From assembly GCA_022453515.1 (NCBI GenBank), contig JAJNNY010000003.1, positions 682,001 to 746,000 on the forward strand: a stretch of DNA of 64,000 nt. The letters are read 5' to 3'. This document shows, one piece after another, positions 11,388-25,837 of the stretch. The position numbers were made by a program, and so were the translations under genes. The first letter of the stretch is position 1. Every line of letters starts with the position of its first letter. Source of the DNA: Astrocystis sublimbata (Eukaryota > Ascomycota > Sordariomycetes > Xylariales > Xylariaceae). The notes under the pieces were generated by a model. That model ran no database searches and had not been told where the DNA came from. It saw nothing but the letters and a program-made list of their open reading frames with translations.

Positions 11388-14300
11388 ATGTCGGGCTACC
11401 CAGGTGGTGGCGGTGGTCAGAATGACTATCGCGATGGATACGGTCACAATACCGACTCGTATTATCAAGATGATCAACATGGGCAATACTACGACCGACA
11501 ACAAGGCGGCTATGACGCCCATGGTCAGCAGCACAATGATGGCTACTACGACGAAACGTAAGCCGACAAAAGGAATTGTTTGACTGTGGTGGCGGTTAGC
11601 TAACTTGTTGCAAAGGGGGTATTACAACGCCGATGCCAACAACCCATACCATCAAGACGGTGGCTACTATGATGGCCACGACAACTACCAAAACGATTAC
11701 TACGACGGCCATGACAATGGCAACGCAGGATACTACGACCAGTATGCCCAGAATGGTGGCCAGGGCCGTCGTCGTGGTGGCTCCGAAGAGGAGTCCGAGA
11801 CCTTCAGCGACTTCACCATGAAGTCGGAAATGGGTCGCGGCGGCGATGATTATTACGGTCGTGGCGATGAGCGCTACAACAGCTACCAAGATGGAGATGG
11901 CCGAGGGTACCGCCCTCCGTCGTCCCAGATCTCCTACGGTGGAAATCGTTCGTCCGGAGCATCGACACCGAACTATGGGATGGACTATGGCGGCGCAATT
12001 CCGAATGATTCTCGTTCAAGAGAGCCATACCCAGCATGGACCTCAGATGCCCAGATTCCTTTGTCCAAGGAAGAAGTAGAAGATATCTTCATGGACCTGG
12101 CTAGTAAATTCGGATTCCAGCGGGACAGCATGAGAAACATGTATGACCATCTTATGGTCTTGCTGGACTCCAGAGCATCCCGAATGACGCCGAACCAGGC
12201 ACTCCTGTCGCTCCATGCTGACTACATTGGTGGTGACAATGCCAACTATCGCCGCTGGTATTTCGCTGCACATCTCGACTTGGATGACGCAGTAGGATTT
12301 GCCAACATGAGCGGGAAAAAGGCGAAGAAGAAGAAGGCGAAGAAGAGCAAAAAGGGCGAACAACCAGAGGAGCAAGTTCTCGAGGATCTTGAAGGAGACG
12401 ACAGCTTGGAAGCCGCCGAGTACCGATGGAAGACACGGATGAATCGTATGTCTCAACACGATCGCGTTCGCCAGATCGCATTATACTTGATGTGCTGGGG
12501 AGAGGCGAACCAGGTTCGATTCATGCCTGAATGTCTTTGCTTTATCTTCAAGTGCGCCGACGACTACTTGAACTCGCCCGCTTGTCAAAACCTTGTAGAG
12601 CCGGTTGAGGAGGGAACGTTTCTCAACAGCGTCATCACTCCTCTGTATCAATATTGCCGGGACCAAGGATATGAGATCTTTAACGGAGTCTATGTCCGTC
12701 GGGAACGCGACCACAATCAGATCATAGGGTACGATGACTGCAATCAGCTATTCTGGTACCCTGAAGGTATCGAACGCATTGTTCTCGAAGACAAGAGCAA
12801 GCTTATAGATGTTCCTCCTCAGGAGAGGTATTTGAAGCTGAAAGACGTCAACTGGAAGAAATGCTTCTTCAAGACATACAAGGAAACCCGGTCATGGTTC
12901 CATTTACTCACGAATTTCAATCGTATTTGGATCATCCATCTGACAATCTTCTGGTTTTACACGGCATACAATGCCCCTACTCTCTTGGTGGGTAAAGAAT
13001 ATCAGCAGCAGCTCAACCAACAGCCTACCGCTGCCGCTCAGTTTTCCATCGTCGCAATTGGTGGTGGCATTGCGTCCCTGATCCAGATTGGTGCAACATT
13101 AGCCGAGTGGGCGTACGTGCCCAGGCGATGGGCCGGAGCGCAGCATCTGACTAAGCGCTTGCTTTTCCTAATAGTTGTGTTTGCTCTTAACGTCGGCCCA
13201 AGTGTATACATTTTCGGCATTAAGGATGCGCAAACGACTGCCGCCGCAAAGCCATTGGCTATCGTCCAGTTCATCATTGCCATTCTCACCTACCTCTTCT
13301 TCTCGATCATGCCACTTGGAGCCCTCTTTGGTAGTTACCTCACCAAGAATTCCCGGCAGTATGTGGCGAGCCAGACGTTCACGGCGAGTTGGCCGCACCT
13401 GAAGGGCAACGATCGTGCCCTGTCGTATTTCCTGTGGGTTGCTGTCTTCGGAGCGAAGTTTGGTGAATCCTACAAGTATCTGACTCTCTCTTTTCGCGAT
13501 GCACTTCGCTATGCTGCTCTGATCGACACCACCTCTTGCCTGGGAGACTTCCTCCTTAAGGATATGTTGTGCAAGAACCAGAGAATCGTTCTCATCGTCC
13601 TCATGGTCCTCGCAGACTTGTTTTTCTTCTTCCTAGACACTTACCTGTGGTACGTCATCATCAACACGGTCTTCTCTATCGCGAGGTCATTCTATCTGGG
13701 CTCATCTATCCTGACCCCATGGCGGAATGTGTTCTCTCGCCTTCCGAAGCGAGTATATTCCAAGATTTTGGCTACAACCGATATGGAGATCAAGTACAAA
13801 CCCAAGGTTTTGATCTCCCAGATCTGGAACGCCATTGTCATTTCCATGTACCGGGAGCATCTCCTGGCCATCGATCACGTCCAGAAGCTTCTATATCATC
13901 AGGTACCTTCCGAGCAAGAAGGCAAGCGTACCCTGCGAGCGCCAACATTCTTCGTTTCTCAAGAGGATCACTCATTCAAAACGGAGTTCTTCCCTAGCCA
14001 TAGTGAAGCGGAGCGCCGTCTATCCTTTTTCGCTCAGTCGCTCTCCATGCCAATTCCGGAGCCGCTGCCTGTTGACAACATGCCTACTTTCTGCGTGATG
14101 ATTCCTCATTACAGCGAAAAGATTCTTCTTTCACTTAGGGAAATTATCCGTGAGGACGAGCCTTACTCCCGAGTTACAATGTTGGAGTACCTCAAACAAC
14201 TGCATCCGCATGAGTGGGATTGCTTCGTTAAAGATACCAAGATCTTGGCCGATGAGACCTCACAATTCAATGGAGACCTCGAAAAGAACGAAAAGGACGA

Positions 14301-17300
14301 CGCCAAGAGCAAGATTGATGACCTACCGTTCTACTGCATTGGTTTCAAATCCTCGGCCCCTGAGTACACTCTGAGGACTCGAATTTGGGCCTCGCTTCGG
14401 TCACAGACCCTCTACCGTACAATCTCTGGATTCATGAACTATACGCGCGCTATCAAGCTTCTATACCGTGTCGAAAACCCCGAAGTTGTTCAAATGTTCG
14501 GTGGTAATTCTGACAAGCTTGAACGTGAGCTCGAGAGAATGGCTCGCCGCAAGTTCAAACTGGTGGTTTCGATGCAAAGATATGCGAAGTTCAAGAAGGA
14601 AGAAATGGAGAATGCCGAATTTCTTCTACGAGCCTACCCCGACTTACAGATCGCATACCTTGACGAGGAAGCTCCTGTCGCCGAAGGTGAGGAGCCACGT
14701 ATCTATTCTGCACTCATTGACGGTCACTCTGAAGTCATGGAGAATGGTTTGAGGAAGCCCAAATTCCGTGTTCAATTGTCAGGTAACCCAGTTTTGGGTG
14801 ACGGGAAATCCGACAACCAGAATCACTGCATCATCTTCTACCGTGGTGAATACATTCAACTTATTGATGCCAATCAAGACAACTACCTGGAAGAATGTCT
14901 CAAGATCCGTTCTGTGTTGGCTGAGTTCGAGGAGATGAAGACTGATAACGTGTCACCATATACGCCCGGTATCAAGAATGAGGTCGAAGCTCCTGTTGCA
15001 ATCCTCGGTGCCCGTGAGTACATTTTCTCCGAAAACATCGGTATCCTCGGTGATGTTGCCGCTGGTAAAGAACAGACCTTTGGTACATTATTCGCCAGAA
15101 CCTTATCACAGATCGGCGGCAAACTTCACTACGGTCATCCTGATTTCCTGAACGGTATTTTCATGACTACCCGAGGTGGTGTGTCTAAGGCTCAGAAGGG
15201 CTTGCACTTGAATGAAGATATCTATGCTGGAATGAATGCAATGTTGCGTGGTGGCCGAATCAAGCACTGCGAGTACTACCAATGTGGCAAAGGTCGTGAT
15301 TTGGGTTTCGGTTCGATCCTCAACTTCACAACTAAAATCGGTACTGGTATGGGTGAGCAACTGCTCTCCCGCGAATACTACTACCTTGGTACCCAGCTAC
15401 CATTGGATCGTTTCCTATCCTTCTACTACGCCCATGGTGGTTTCCACGTCCAAAACATTTTCATTCTACTCTCAGTCCAGATCTTCATGCTTGTTGCTAT
15501 CAACATCGGTGTCATTCGTCACGAGACCATCCGGTGCCAATACAATCCCAATGTTCCGATTACAGATCCGCTGTTTCCTACTGGTTGCAACAACACGGAT
15601 GCTCTGATGGATTGGATGTGGCGTTGTGTCATCTCCATCTTCGTTGTCTTCTTCTTGGCTTATATTCCCCTGATCGTCCAAGAGCTGACTGAGCGTGGCG
15701 TCCTTCGTGCCGCAACCCGCTTCACCAAGCAGTTCTTCTCGGGCTCTCCTCTCTTCGAGGTTTTTGTGACCCAGATCTATGCGAACTCGGTCACACAAGA
15801 TCTCTCGTTTGGTGGTGCTCGATATATCGGAACAGGCCGTGGCTTTGCAACTGCGCGTATTCCTTTCGGTGTTCTGTATTCGCGATTCGCCGGACCTTGC
15901 ATCTACATGGGAGCACGTCTCCTCTTGTCTTTGCTCTTCGCCTGTTTGACCGTCTGGCAAGGCGCGCTTATCTATTTCTGGATCTCACTCCTCGCTTTAG
16001 TTATTTGCCCCTTCCTCTACAACCCCCATCAGTTCGCGTGGAACGACTTCTTTATCGACTACCGCGATTTCCTCCGATGGCTTTCCCGCGGTAATTCCCG
16101 GTCGCACTCCTCTTCCTGGATCGCCTACTGCCGGTTGTCGCGTACAAGAATCACTGGCTACAAGCGCAAAGCCCTGGGTGATCCGTCCGCCAAGCTTTCT
16201 GCCGATGTCCCGCGTGCTGCTATCACCAACGTCTTCTTCGGCGAAATAGTTTCGCCTTTGCTGCTTGTTGCGTCGACCCTCATCCCATATCTCTTCATCA
16301 ATGCACAGACTGGTGTCAAAGATAACGATCCTGATGCCAAGCCATCATCCGCCCTTATCCGCATTGTCATTGTCGCCTTGGCCCCCGTCGCCATCAATGC
16401 TGGAACGCTCTTCTTCCTTTTTGCGTTGGCGTGTTGCGCTGGGCCTCTTTTGAGCATGTGTTGCAAGAAGTTCGGCAGCGTTCTCGCAGGTATTGCCCAC
16501 GCTGTATCCGTCATTGTTCTGATTGTCTTCTTCGAGGTTCTATTCTTCCTAGAAAGTTTTGACTTCACCAAGACTCTTATAGGAGTGATCGCCGTCGTTG
16601 CCATCCAGCGATTTGTCTTGAAACTCATCATTGCGACGGCACTCACTCGCGAGCTTAAGACAGATCAGGCCAATGTGGCTTTCTGGACCGGCAAGTGGTA
16701 TTCTATGGGTTGGCACACCGTCTCGCAACCTGCTCGTGAGTTGCTTTGCAAGATCACGGAGCTGAGTATGTTCGGTGCCGACTTCCTTCTGGGCCACGTT
16801 CTTCTTTTTATCATGCTTCCCGTGATCCTCGTGCCGCAGATTGATAAGCTGCACTCAATCATGCTCTTCTGGCTACGCCCCAGGTACGTTCCTCAACCCA
16901 CACACTGCTTTTGTCCTTCTCTAACTGACTCCCTTAGTCGTCAAATTCGTCCTCCTATCTACTCGATGAAGCAGTCCAAGCTTCGTAGGAGACGCGTTAT
17001 CCGCTACGCCGCCTTATATTTCTCGCTCTTCATACTTTTCGTCGCACTTATCGTCGGACCCGCCGTCGGTGGCAAGGAGCTTATTAAGCAAGACACTGTG
17101 GACAAGGTTAACAAGTTATTACCTGAGTCTCTGGGACCTTTGGTCCAGCCGAACAACTGGGACCTGCGTAATAACACTCGGAACCGGACCGAGACGGGCA
17201 CGAAGTCTCCCGGCTACATGTTCCCTGACGGGGCTACGGCGACAGGAGATTCTGATTCTGCGAAGAACACAGACTCTGCTGATGATAACAAGTTCCGATT

Positions 17301-17307
17301 CCTGTAA
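11388..17307 (+). CDS. FKS1: 1,3-beta-glucan synthase catalytic subunit
   Basis: Exons 11388-11557, 11616-16883 and 16938-17307 encode 1935 residues. The enzyme is the plasma-membrane GT48 synthase that makes cell-wall beta-1,3-glucan from UDP-glucose and is regulated by Rho1; it is the echinocandin target. The start [13 protein letters not shown] opens a Tyr/Gly/Asp-rich N-terminal region (to about residue 190). FKS1 domain 1 follows ([16 protein letters not shown] at about 351), then a first membrane block (about 495-790), the large cytosolic catalytic domain (about 850-1340) and a C-terminal membrane block. Hot spot 1 reads YLTLSFRDA at 678-686 and hot spot 2 reads DWMWRC from 1389. Intron 1 has a TTAGCTAAC branch. 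Intron 2 is 54 nt and open in frame. Only one long exon covers most of the protein, as is usual for fungal FKS1. Confidence 0.97.
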
Positions 17308-20300
17308 GCTGTGAAGCAGCTCCTGTATAATAAGCACATGGCAATGTGTAAATCGATAATGTTTCTATCAAACCCAAGTTGGCGGCAACTTGAAGCAAGC
17401 CGCGAATCCTGAGGTGGATTGCCCCTTGATGAGGGTGCCCTCATACCAGGATGGTGTAGTACACTTTTTCTCTTATTATGGTTATATTAGAATTGCAGAT
17501 ATGAATATTGGGTTTCATTTCCAACACCTAACGCCTGACATGAATCCATCCAAAACGTCTTGTGCCGTGTCCTTCTTCACCTACCCTGCGGTTGATGAAA
17601 TCACCCGCTAGTTTTGTACATCAACATTATACGCCTACCACTGTAGCCACATGATGAACTCCAGCAACATCGGTTTGGGTATGCAATCAAGAATAGTGTG
17701 TTGCTCATATCCAACTACCTAGGTACTTGTATTCTAAATATCGTTTCTATGTCATGTTACGTATGAAGATTCAATTTATGTGGCTGCCTTTGAGTACTAT
17801 GCTTTATTAGTACGTAGATGGATATCATTACCTTCGAGTAGTTAGGATCAAGTTTTTGTGGTAGTCTCAAGATGATGTGTTGTGTATACTATCACTGATG
17901 AAAACCAATCCATGCTCTGTCGATTCCCATAGGTCAAGTAGTGTTTGAACATTCTACTCACGCACGTTGTGATAGGCCTTGACTCCATACCCCGTGCCTC
18001 GTAAAGCTATCTGCAAGGCCTTATCTACCTGTAATATTAAGCAAGTATATGCGAGAGAGGTCTTGGAAATTAGCAATGGGTTCTAGTATCAACCATAACC
18101 CTATCATAAGCTAGGTACCTAGTCCCTGGTCGCAGTCTAGCTAGCACTCGATACGCATATTAGCGTTGGCTCACGAAAATCCGGCACATTCTGACAGCGG
18201 GGGCGGCCATAGCATTTCTGGGGGAGAGGTTCATTCCGTACTTGAGCTTGTATGTTGAACTATCCCCGAAGATAGTATTTGCCATCTCGGGATCAAAACA
18301 CATGTCGTCTAATGGGCCGTCGGCCTCGAGGGTGGTAATAATGGCAGTGAATATGAAGTATGTATCAAAGTGTTGACTCTCGGGTCCCCCATGGCGCAAA
18401 CGCACAAGATGGAACCGACAAGAGCACAAGAGCAGTCGCAGTCATGATTGTATCGAGACAATCTCAATATATCGAATTCTTGTGTGGCTCGGGGAATAAG
18501 ATCATAAGTCTTTTTCATTTTGGACTGAGTACTCGTATTGAAGGAAAGGAGAAACTAGTGAACAAGATTTATCTCTTTCTTTATATGGAACTAGGTGTAC
18601 CACTTGATGGATATATAGACGGTACTCGTATAGGCCTGAATTCTGGTACATCTTGTCTCATGTGAAGCGTGGTGTGAATGACGCAGCCGAGTCAGTATTC
18701 AGTAACATATCCCAAGCAGGCTTCCAACAACCTGATCTAGTGATTGCGTCGTGGTACGTAACGAAACAGCCTGTCTCCGTACTTAATTGTTGATATATGT
18801 CCTTGGGCGAGAACCATATTCATTGCCGGTGCCCGGGTGATGATTCAATTACACCGCTTATAAGCTCACGAAGCGGTGCTCAGGCAAGTATGCAATATGT
18901 AATTCGTTGCTCTATGCTGAAGACCGCTATCTTTAGTACTTTTTGAGTGGCCGAGACACTCCAGTGGCACTACTTCACTACCGTAAATGTCTTCTTTGAA
19001 TGGATTAATGGGTTCCGAAACTTGTCCCCCTTTTGCGTTTAGCAATACCTCATCCTGGCCAGAGGCACCCGGTCGCCATCTTAAGAATGAGCCTGTTGTA
19101 AGACCTTGACCGGTACACTAGGTGCATTTGAGGGGAACATAGTCTCGTTCCCGACCTCGATCGTCTAGATGACTTGATATACGCACTGGACTCGCCGAAT
19201 CAGCCTTGCTCTAACACACTAGCTAGAAAGGTCGTGGCCGGTAGACTCGTGCGCCTTCGAGCATCCAGCCCATAGAAAGGCAGCTAAGTAGTTACAGCTT
19301 ATCAAGACGGCGAAGACATCGAGAATTTCATGACTCTTGCCTCCAGGCTTAGGGGTCAGACGACCATAAATCACTGCCGGTTTCGGAACCTCAAACTTGG
19401 CCCCGGCTGGGGCACTCCCGGGGGTGTCACGGGCGATGCCCGTTGTCACGCTGACGTTGCTACAGGTGGCCTAGAAAATACCGTATGATGATAGTGAGCA
19501 AGCTAGTTATTTCAGGCTTATACGTCCAATATCGGCAAAAGCAACGAGCTCTTAGATCCGAGGCAAATATATAATGAGCAGAAATGCACCTGCCATAAGG
19601 ATTTTAGACGACAGTTATGTCAATAATCTCTGGTGTAGACCACTCCCTGTGGCCACTGGGATCAATCGGAGCTGCAGTTCGCGATCGTCGATGCTCACGC
19701 TTGATATGATACGTGGATGTGAGGCTCACTGTTGTAAAGGCTCTGGTGGAACATTTGTGTTAATTCGTTTCCCTGTAGGAACGCTCGGAGGATATATATC
19801 TTGTCCCGAGCCAATTGGAGCCTCTATATTCAAGGGTCGCGCGGCACTTGCTGGCGCCTCTTCTTCTGCCGCTACCCGCACCATGGATAAGTATGTAATT
19901 GTAATAGCACGGTAATACCAGATAGGTTCCTGACACCAAATGAGCCAAACAGCGAAAACCAATAGCCCTGATTGGAATCGAACCCAACCTTGGAACTCAC
20001 TACATGTATTTGTGTAGGCCACCTGGTGGCAGGTTGCTTACTTCACTACACCTGCCTTACACCTCCATGTATGATACCGCATGTACCGGTCACCCAGTCC
20101 AGAGTCTATCGATACCTGGCGTGTCTAGGCTCAGGACCTTCCCGAGCCTGAGGTACTTACCTACCTTATCGAGCCTATGGACTTCGTTCCTACCGTGCAT
20201 GTAAGGTGCACACTTATGCGTATGTAACCTAAGTCGGCTGGCTGATTCCAGTCTAGGTAAGCTTAATTACGTCGTGCCTACTACCTTGGGCTAGCTCGGC

Positions 20301-20567
20301 AAGGTAGGTCACCTGCATCTGTAGGTACTCAGTAGTCACTCGAGTCAGCGCACTGCGCCTCCTTTTACCCTTTCGATCCTAAGGTTGTTATCCTGGGTGC
20401 CTGGCGCTGCGGGGCTTCTGTCCGTTCCATCGCAGCCCGGCTCGGGCGGATATTGCATATTACCCCCAGTACACATACCTGTAATAGGTAAGTTTACCAA
20501 TTACCTACCTTCTGCTCCCTGTTCGCCTTGCTATCAGCTCAGCTCCACGCTCCACGCTCCACGCTTC
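17308..20567. other. Long intergenic stretch; possible decayed minus-strand coding fragments
   Basis: No intact gene can be built. Three minus-strand pieces have protein-like composition: 19884-19730 (starting MVRVAAEEEAPASAARPLN), about 19449-19219 (containing PAVIYGRLTPKPGGKSHEIL) and 18330-18160 (containing MANTIFGDSSTYKLKYG). They do not join through splice sites in a compatible phase and I recognise no family, so they may be a relic or chance. The plus-strand end is the CSR1-like promoter, with a short CTCCACG tandem (about 20543-20562) just before its ATG. Confidence 0.35.
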
Positions 20568-22498
<1,931 letters not shown>

Positions 22499-22864
22499 CA
22501 CATCTCCAATCATGTTAGCGACGGAAGGGCCAGGCCCATTCGATGTATAGACTTGCAGCCAGACAATAAATAGTATGAACATGTATATAATGACTATAAA
22601 CCTGGCATAGATCATCATCTACCTCACAATAGGCAGGTGTTAGATATTTTCAAAATCGATACCTCATTTCTGCAAGTCTGTTAGGTTCAGGTCACTCACT
22701 TTATACCTTTTCTGTAACTTTCAATTTGCCGAACTGCACTGCTACAACTGCTACACGCCACCACGCCGGTACTACATGCCACATCCTCGCCTATCAATCC
22801 AACTATGAACAGTCCCCTATAGCGTTGACCAAATGTCTTATATCACATCCTTGCCAAATGATCT
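22499..22864. other. Intergenic between convergent 3' ends
   Basis: It holds the 3' UTRs of the CSR1-like gene and the HINT gene. AT-rich near 22565-22600 (AATAAATAG, a possible polyadenylation signal). No gene seen. Confidence 0.6.
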
Positions 22865-23940
22865 TCACATTCGTGACTTGATTTCCTCGAAGTACTTTTT
22901 CAGTTCATCCATATCCGCTGGCTTCGTCGGCCAGCCGACACCAAGCCCTTCCTGTTCGTTAGGCTTGGGGATCTATTTGGATTATACGTCTGTTAGCCTG
23001 ACGATCACGAAAGCTCATCTCTCGGACACGTTGTTGTATTTGCAGGATCGCTATACTCACCATATGGAAATGAACCTATTGAGCCCGCAAAAACCATTGC
23101 ATTAGTTTCGGGAAAGCTGGAGACTGGTATGATACCGCAGAATTGCATGGAACAGAAGTATGTTTAAATTTAGAAGCAACGGCTGCTTACGTGGTCGACG
23201 ACTTGATGGGCAATCCTGCCGTTGTTCTGCAGTATGTTGTAGTCGGTGGCTCCCGTGGCATGCACGAGCTTCTTGACCACAGGCTGTTTTCATGCAAACA
23301 CCAGACCCAATATCATTAGCCAAGAAGATAAGTCGCAATCGAGACGCGGTTTACACGATTTGTGCTCTTTCGGACTCAAGGTGCAGAGTCCGAAGGGAAA
23401 TGGAACAGACATACCAGGATCTCGCTCAGGTGGTCATCGGGGATATCGGTGAGCTTTGCGCCGTGGAACTTGGGAATCACGAGCTATACACCCCCCCGAG
23501 AATGAAATCGGTTAGCTACTTTATTTTTTTTCGTTCAATTGCAGTCCCAACCCGAGAGAGAAGGAGACGATAATATAAGTGTTATCTATGCAAACGGAGA
23601 GGCGCATTGTGAGAGAGAGGGCTTACGGCGTGACCCTTGCTTAAAGGCCCGATGTCCAGGAACGCGAGCGTCTTGCTGCTCTCGAACACCTTGAAGGCAG
23701 GGATCTCTCCTGTGGGATATCTCGCTTGTCAGCCTGCAGCTTGCATAGAAAGGGGAAGCTTATTTGAGTTCATGGTATTATCGAAACTCAATTTCCAGTT
23801 TGGAAATAAAAAGAGAGAGGCAGAGAGCCCAAGAGAGCGAGTGCATATGCAGGCATGCATATATGCTTCGTTCTCTCGACCTCAATTCGATTGACCCCTT
23901 ACTTACCCTTGATGATCTTGCAGAAGATACAAGCTGCCAT
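22865..23940 (-). CDS. HINT-type histidine triad (HIT) nucleotide hydrolase
   Basis: Six exons on the minus strand (23940-23907, 23709-23627, 23483-23415, 23283-23191, 23075-23061, 22972-22865) encode 133 residues, the normal size for HINT. HINT proteins hydrolyse purine nucleoside phosphoramidates and related adenylates. Landmarks in order are MAACIFCKIIKGEIPAFK, LAFLDIGPLSKGHA, LVIPKFHGAKLTDI, YNILQNNGRIAHQ and the active-site triad H93-V-H95-F-H97-M, then IPKPNEQEGLGVGWP. The triad is built from the last codon of exon 4 and a 15-nt micro-exon (23075-23061). All junctions keep frame, with GTAAGT, GTAAGC, GTATGT, GTAAGC and GTGAGT donors. Six exons for 133 residues is unusually dense. Confidence 0.9.
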
Positions 23941-24791
23941 TTTGAGGAATATCTCCGGCCTTGAAGATTGTCGATGTGGTAATAGTGTTGTAAGAGGTGC
24001 GTAAGATATTTGGTGTAGATAGAAGGAGAGGGGTCCCAATATTGATGTAAGTCGGCTTTCGGGGTCTCGAGTAGGTACTCGGTACACGATTGAGGGGCAG
24101 CTGGCAGCCTTTGTTGTGGGGGTGGGCGGGCCCCACATAACCTTTTTCTGTTGAGGTATATAATTTGCGTTAGCATTTGGATTGAGCGGAGTGGGATTGA
24201 ATATCGTACGCTGTAAATGCCTTTTACCTTTCCAGCCCGTGTTCAACCCAAATTACTCCACTCCGTAATCTTTGGAAGCTACCGACGAACCACGGGTTCG
24301 ATTTTTGGTTGAGTTTCTTTTTTAGTTTCCCTCCTTTGCTTTTACACTATTGTATACCTACCTACTTAACTTGGTATTTTCACATATCTACTTCGTTATT
24401 TCAGCCTGTTATTATTAAAGAATCTGAATTCCGCGCAAGGTTTAGTGTACCTAGGTAGGCACTGTTCAGAGCGCTTACTGCTGTTGCATCCTTAAGTTGT
24501 AATGTGGACGCACATGTCAGATGCGCCGTGCCTATCAGCAGTAAGTGCATCTGCAAACATGCCCCGCGTACCTAAATTCATTACCTCCCCAACCTTGCCG
24601 GCACAAGGTACACACACACATTCTTGACACAACTCCTGAACGAGAAGCAGGACTTCTTCCCATGGACAAGCTGCGCCTACAGCTAGCCACCTAGTCGAAA
24701 AGAACAAGGAGACGAGGCAGCGCATTTCCCCACCTGAAAGCCTGAAACGACAATCTCCCTTGCCTCCCTCGCCGTCTGCGCATAAAGCATC
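23941..24791. other. Shared promoter region of the HINT gene (minus) and DAM1 (plus)
   Basis: Divergent upstream region of about 850 bp. It is AT-rich around 24300-24430 and has a GTACCTAGGTAGG word at 24447-24459. No gene found; the short minus-strand frames here overlap the HINT leader and have no family features. Confidence 0.55.
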
Positions 24792-25607
24792 ATGTCTGCG
24801 AACGAAGGCCACGACAGCACCAGACGAGCACGCTCCAACTCGCGGTCGCGCCCCACGACACCCCTCCGCCCCTCGTCCCGCTCATCCTTCCGCGAGTCAG
24901 CCCAGCGAAGCGTCGACGGCCATGAGCCATTCCCCCTGAACGTGTTTGAGCCCGCGTTTGCCGAGCTGTCGGATGCTGTGGCCGACCTCGAGGCCAACAT
25001 GATGCACTTCCAGCTGATGCACGAAAGTCTGGCCCGCTTTGGCGAGAGCTTTGCGAGCTTCTTATACGGGCTGAACATGAATGCTTTCTGCGTCGACTTC
25101 CCCGAAGTGAGCTGCTCTCTGGCCCATTGGGGCATTTGTCTATCTATTATTGGTACCAGTATGAGCTGATGATATGTTGGCCTAGGGCCCGATTCCCGAG
25201 TCGTTCCGTAGAGCAAAACAGCATGAAGAGCTGCCCAGTATGATGCTCCCAATGCGTTGCTTTATGCTTGGTCATTGACTCATCTGAACCATTTACAGCT
25301 CGGTCTCGAAGCACAGAACGCGGTGAAATGGATGGGGAAACGACATTCATGTATTTTAAAATGTCCGCCTGATTACTCGATTGCAGCCTCGTCTAACCAT
25401 CTATCTAGGACTACTGATATGTCCTTCGTGGAAAACCCGCCAATTGCCTCCAAGCCAACCCCTAAAAAATTCGGTACCTCCGACGCTCGACAGTCTCGCG
25501 TGCCGTCTGCGTCACGCGGCGGCACTCAGTCAAGAGGGCGGGGTGCGTCAGCAGGGCGAGGCAGACAGAGCGGCCTTGTTCGACCGCGAGCTCGTGGTCT
25601 AAGATGA
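24792..25607 (+). CDS. DAM1: DASH/DAM1 complex subunit Dam1
   Basis: Exons 24792-25106, 25186-25237, 25299-25350 and 25409-25607 encode 205 residues. Dam1 is a subunit of the DASH ring that couples kinetochores to microtubules in fungi and is a target of Aurora B (Ipl1). The core is diagnostic: PAFAELSDAVADLEANMMHF, LMHESLARFGESFASFLYG and LNMNAFCVDFPE, followed after intron 1 by GPIPESFRRAKQHEELP. The tail is basic and Arg/Gly-rich (SRGRGASAGRGRQSG). The two middle exons are both 52 nt and are only recoverable by splicing; the frame closes with phases 0, 1 and 2 in turn. The N-terminus is Ser/Arg-rich, offering possible phosphorylation sites. It converges on BUD20, leaving 230 bp between the stop codons. 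Confidence 0.9.
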
Positions 25608-25837
25608 GCCCGAGTGCCTCCCTAATTCCATATTGAGCTTTTACCGCTCATACCTCTCCGCCTGCGTCTCGTCTCGGTTGTTTGTACAGCAACTCGCCCT
25701 GATGCGAGTATAACGCGTGCAACCCAAATTCCCGTTCGGTGGGATGGAGATGCGAAAGCCGTCCAGTTGCGAGCAGTGGTGGAGAATAAGCACCTTGGAG
25801 AGCAACCCATAGATAACTGGAGATATCGCTGGATTGT

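Noticed and set aside
19965..19995. Reverse-strand T-arm-like word (TGGAATCGAACCC on the plus strand) suggesting a tRNA
   Set aside because: No matching acceptor stem, D arm or anticodon arm could be folded at the right distances, and the T stem itself has a mismatch.
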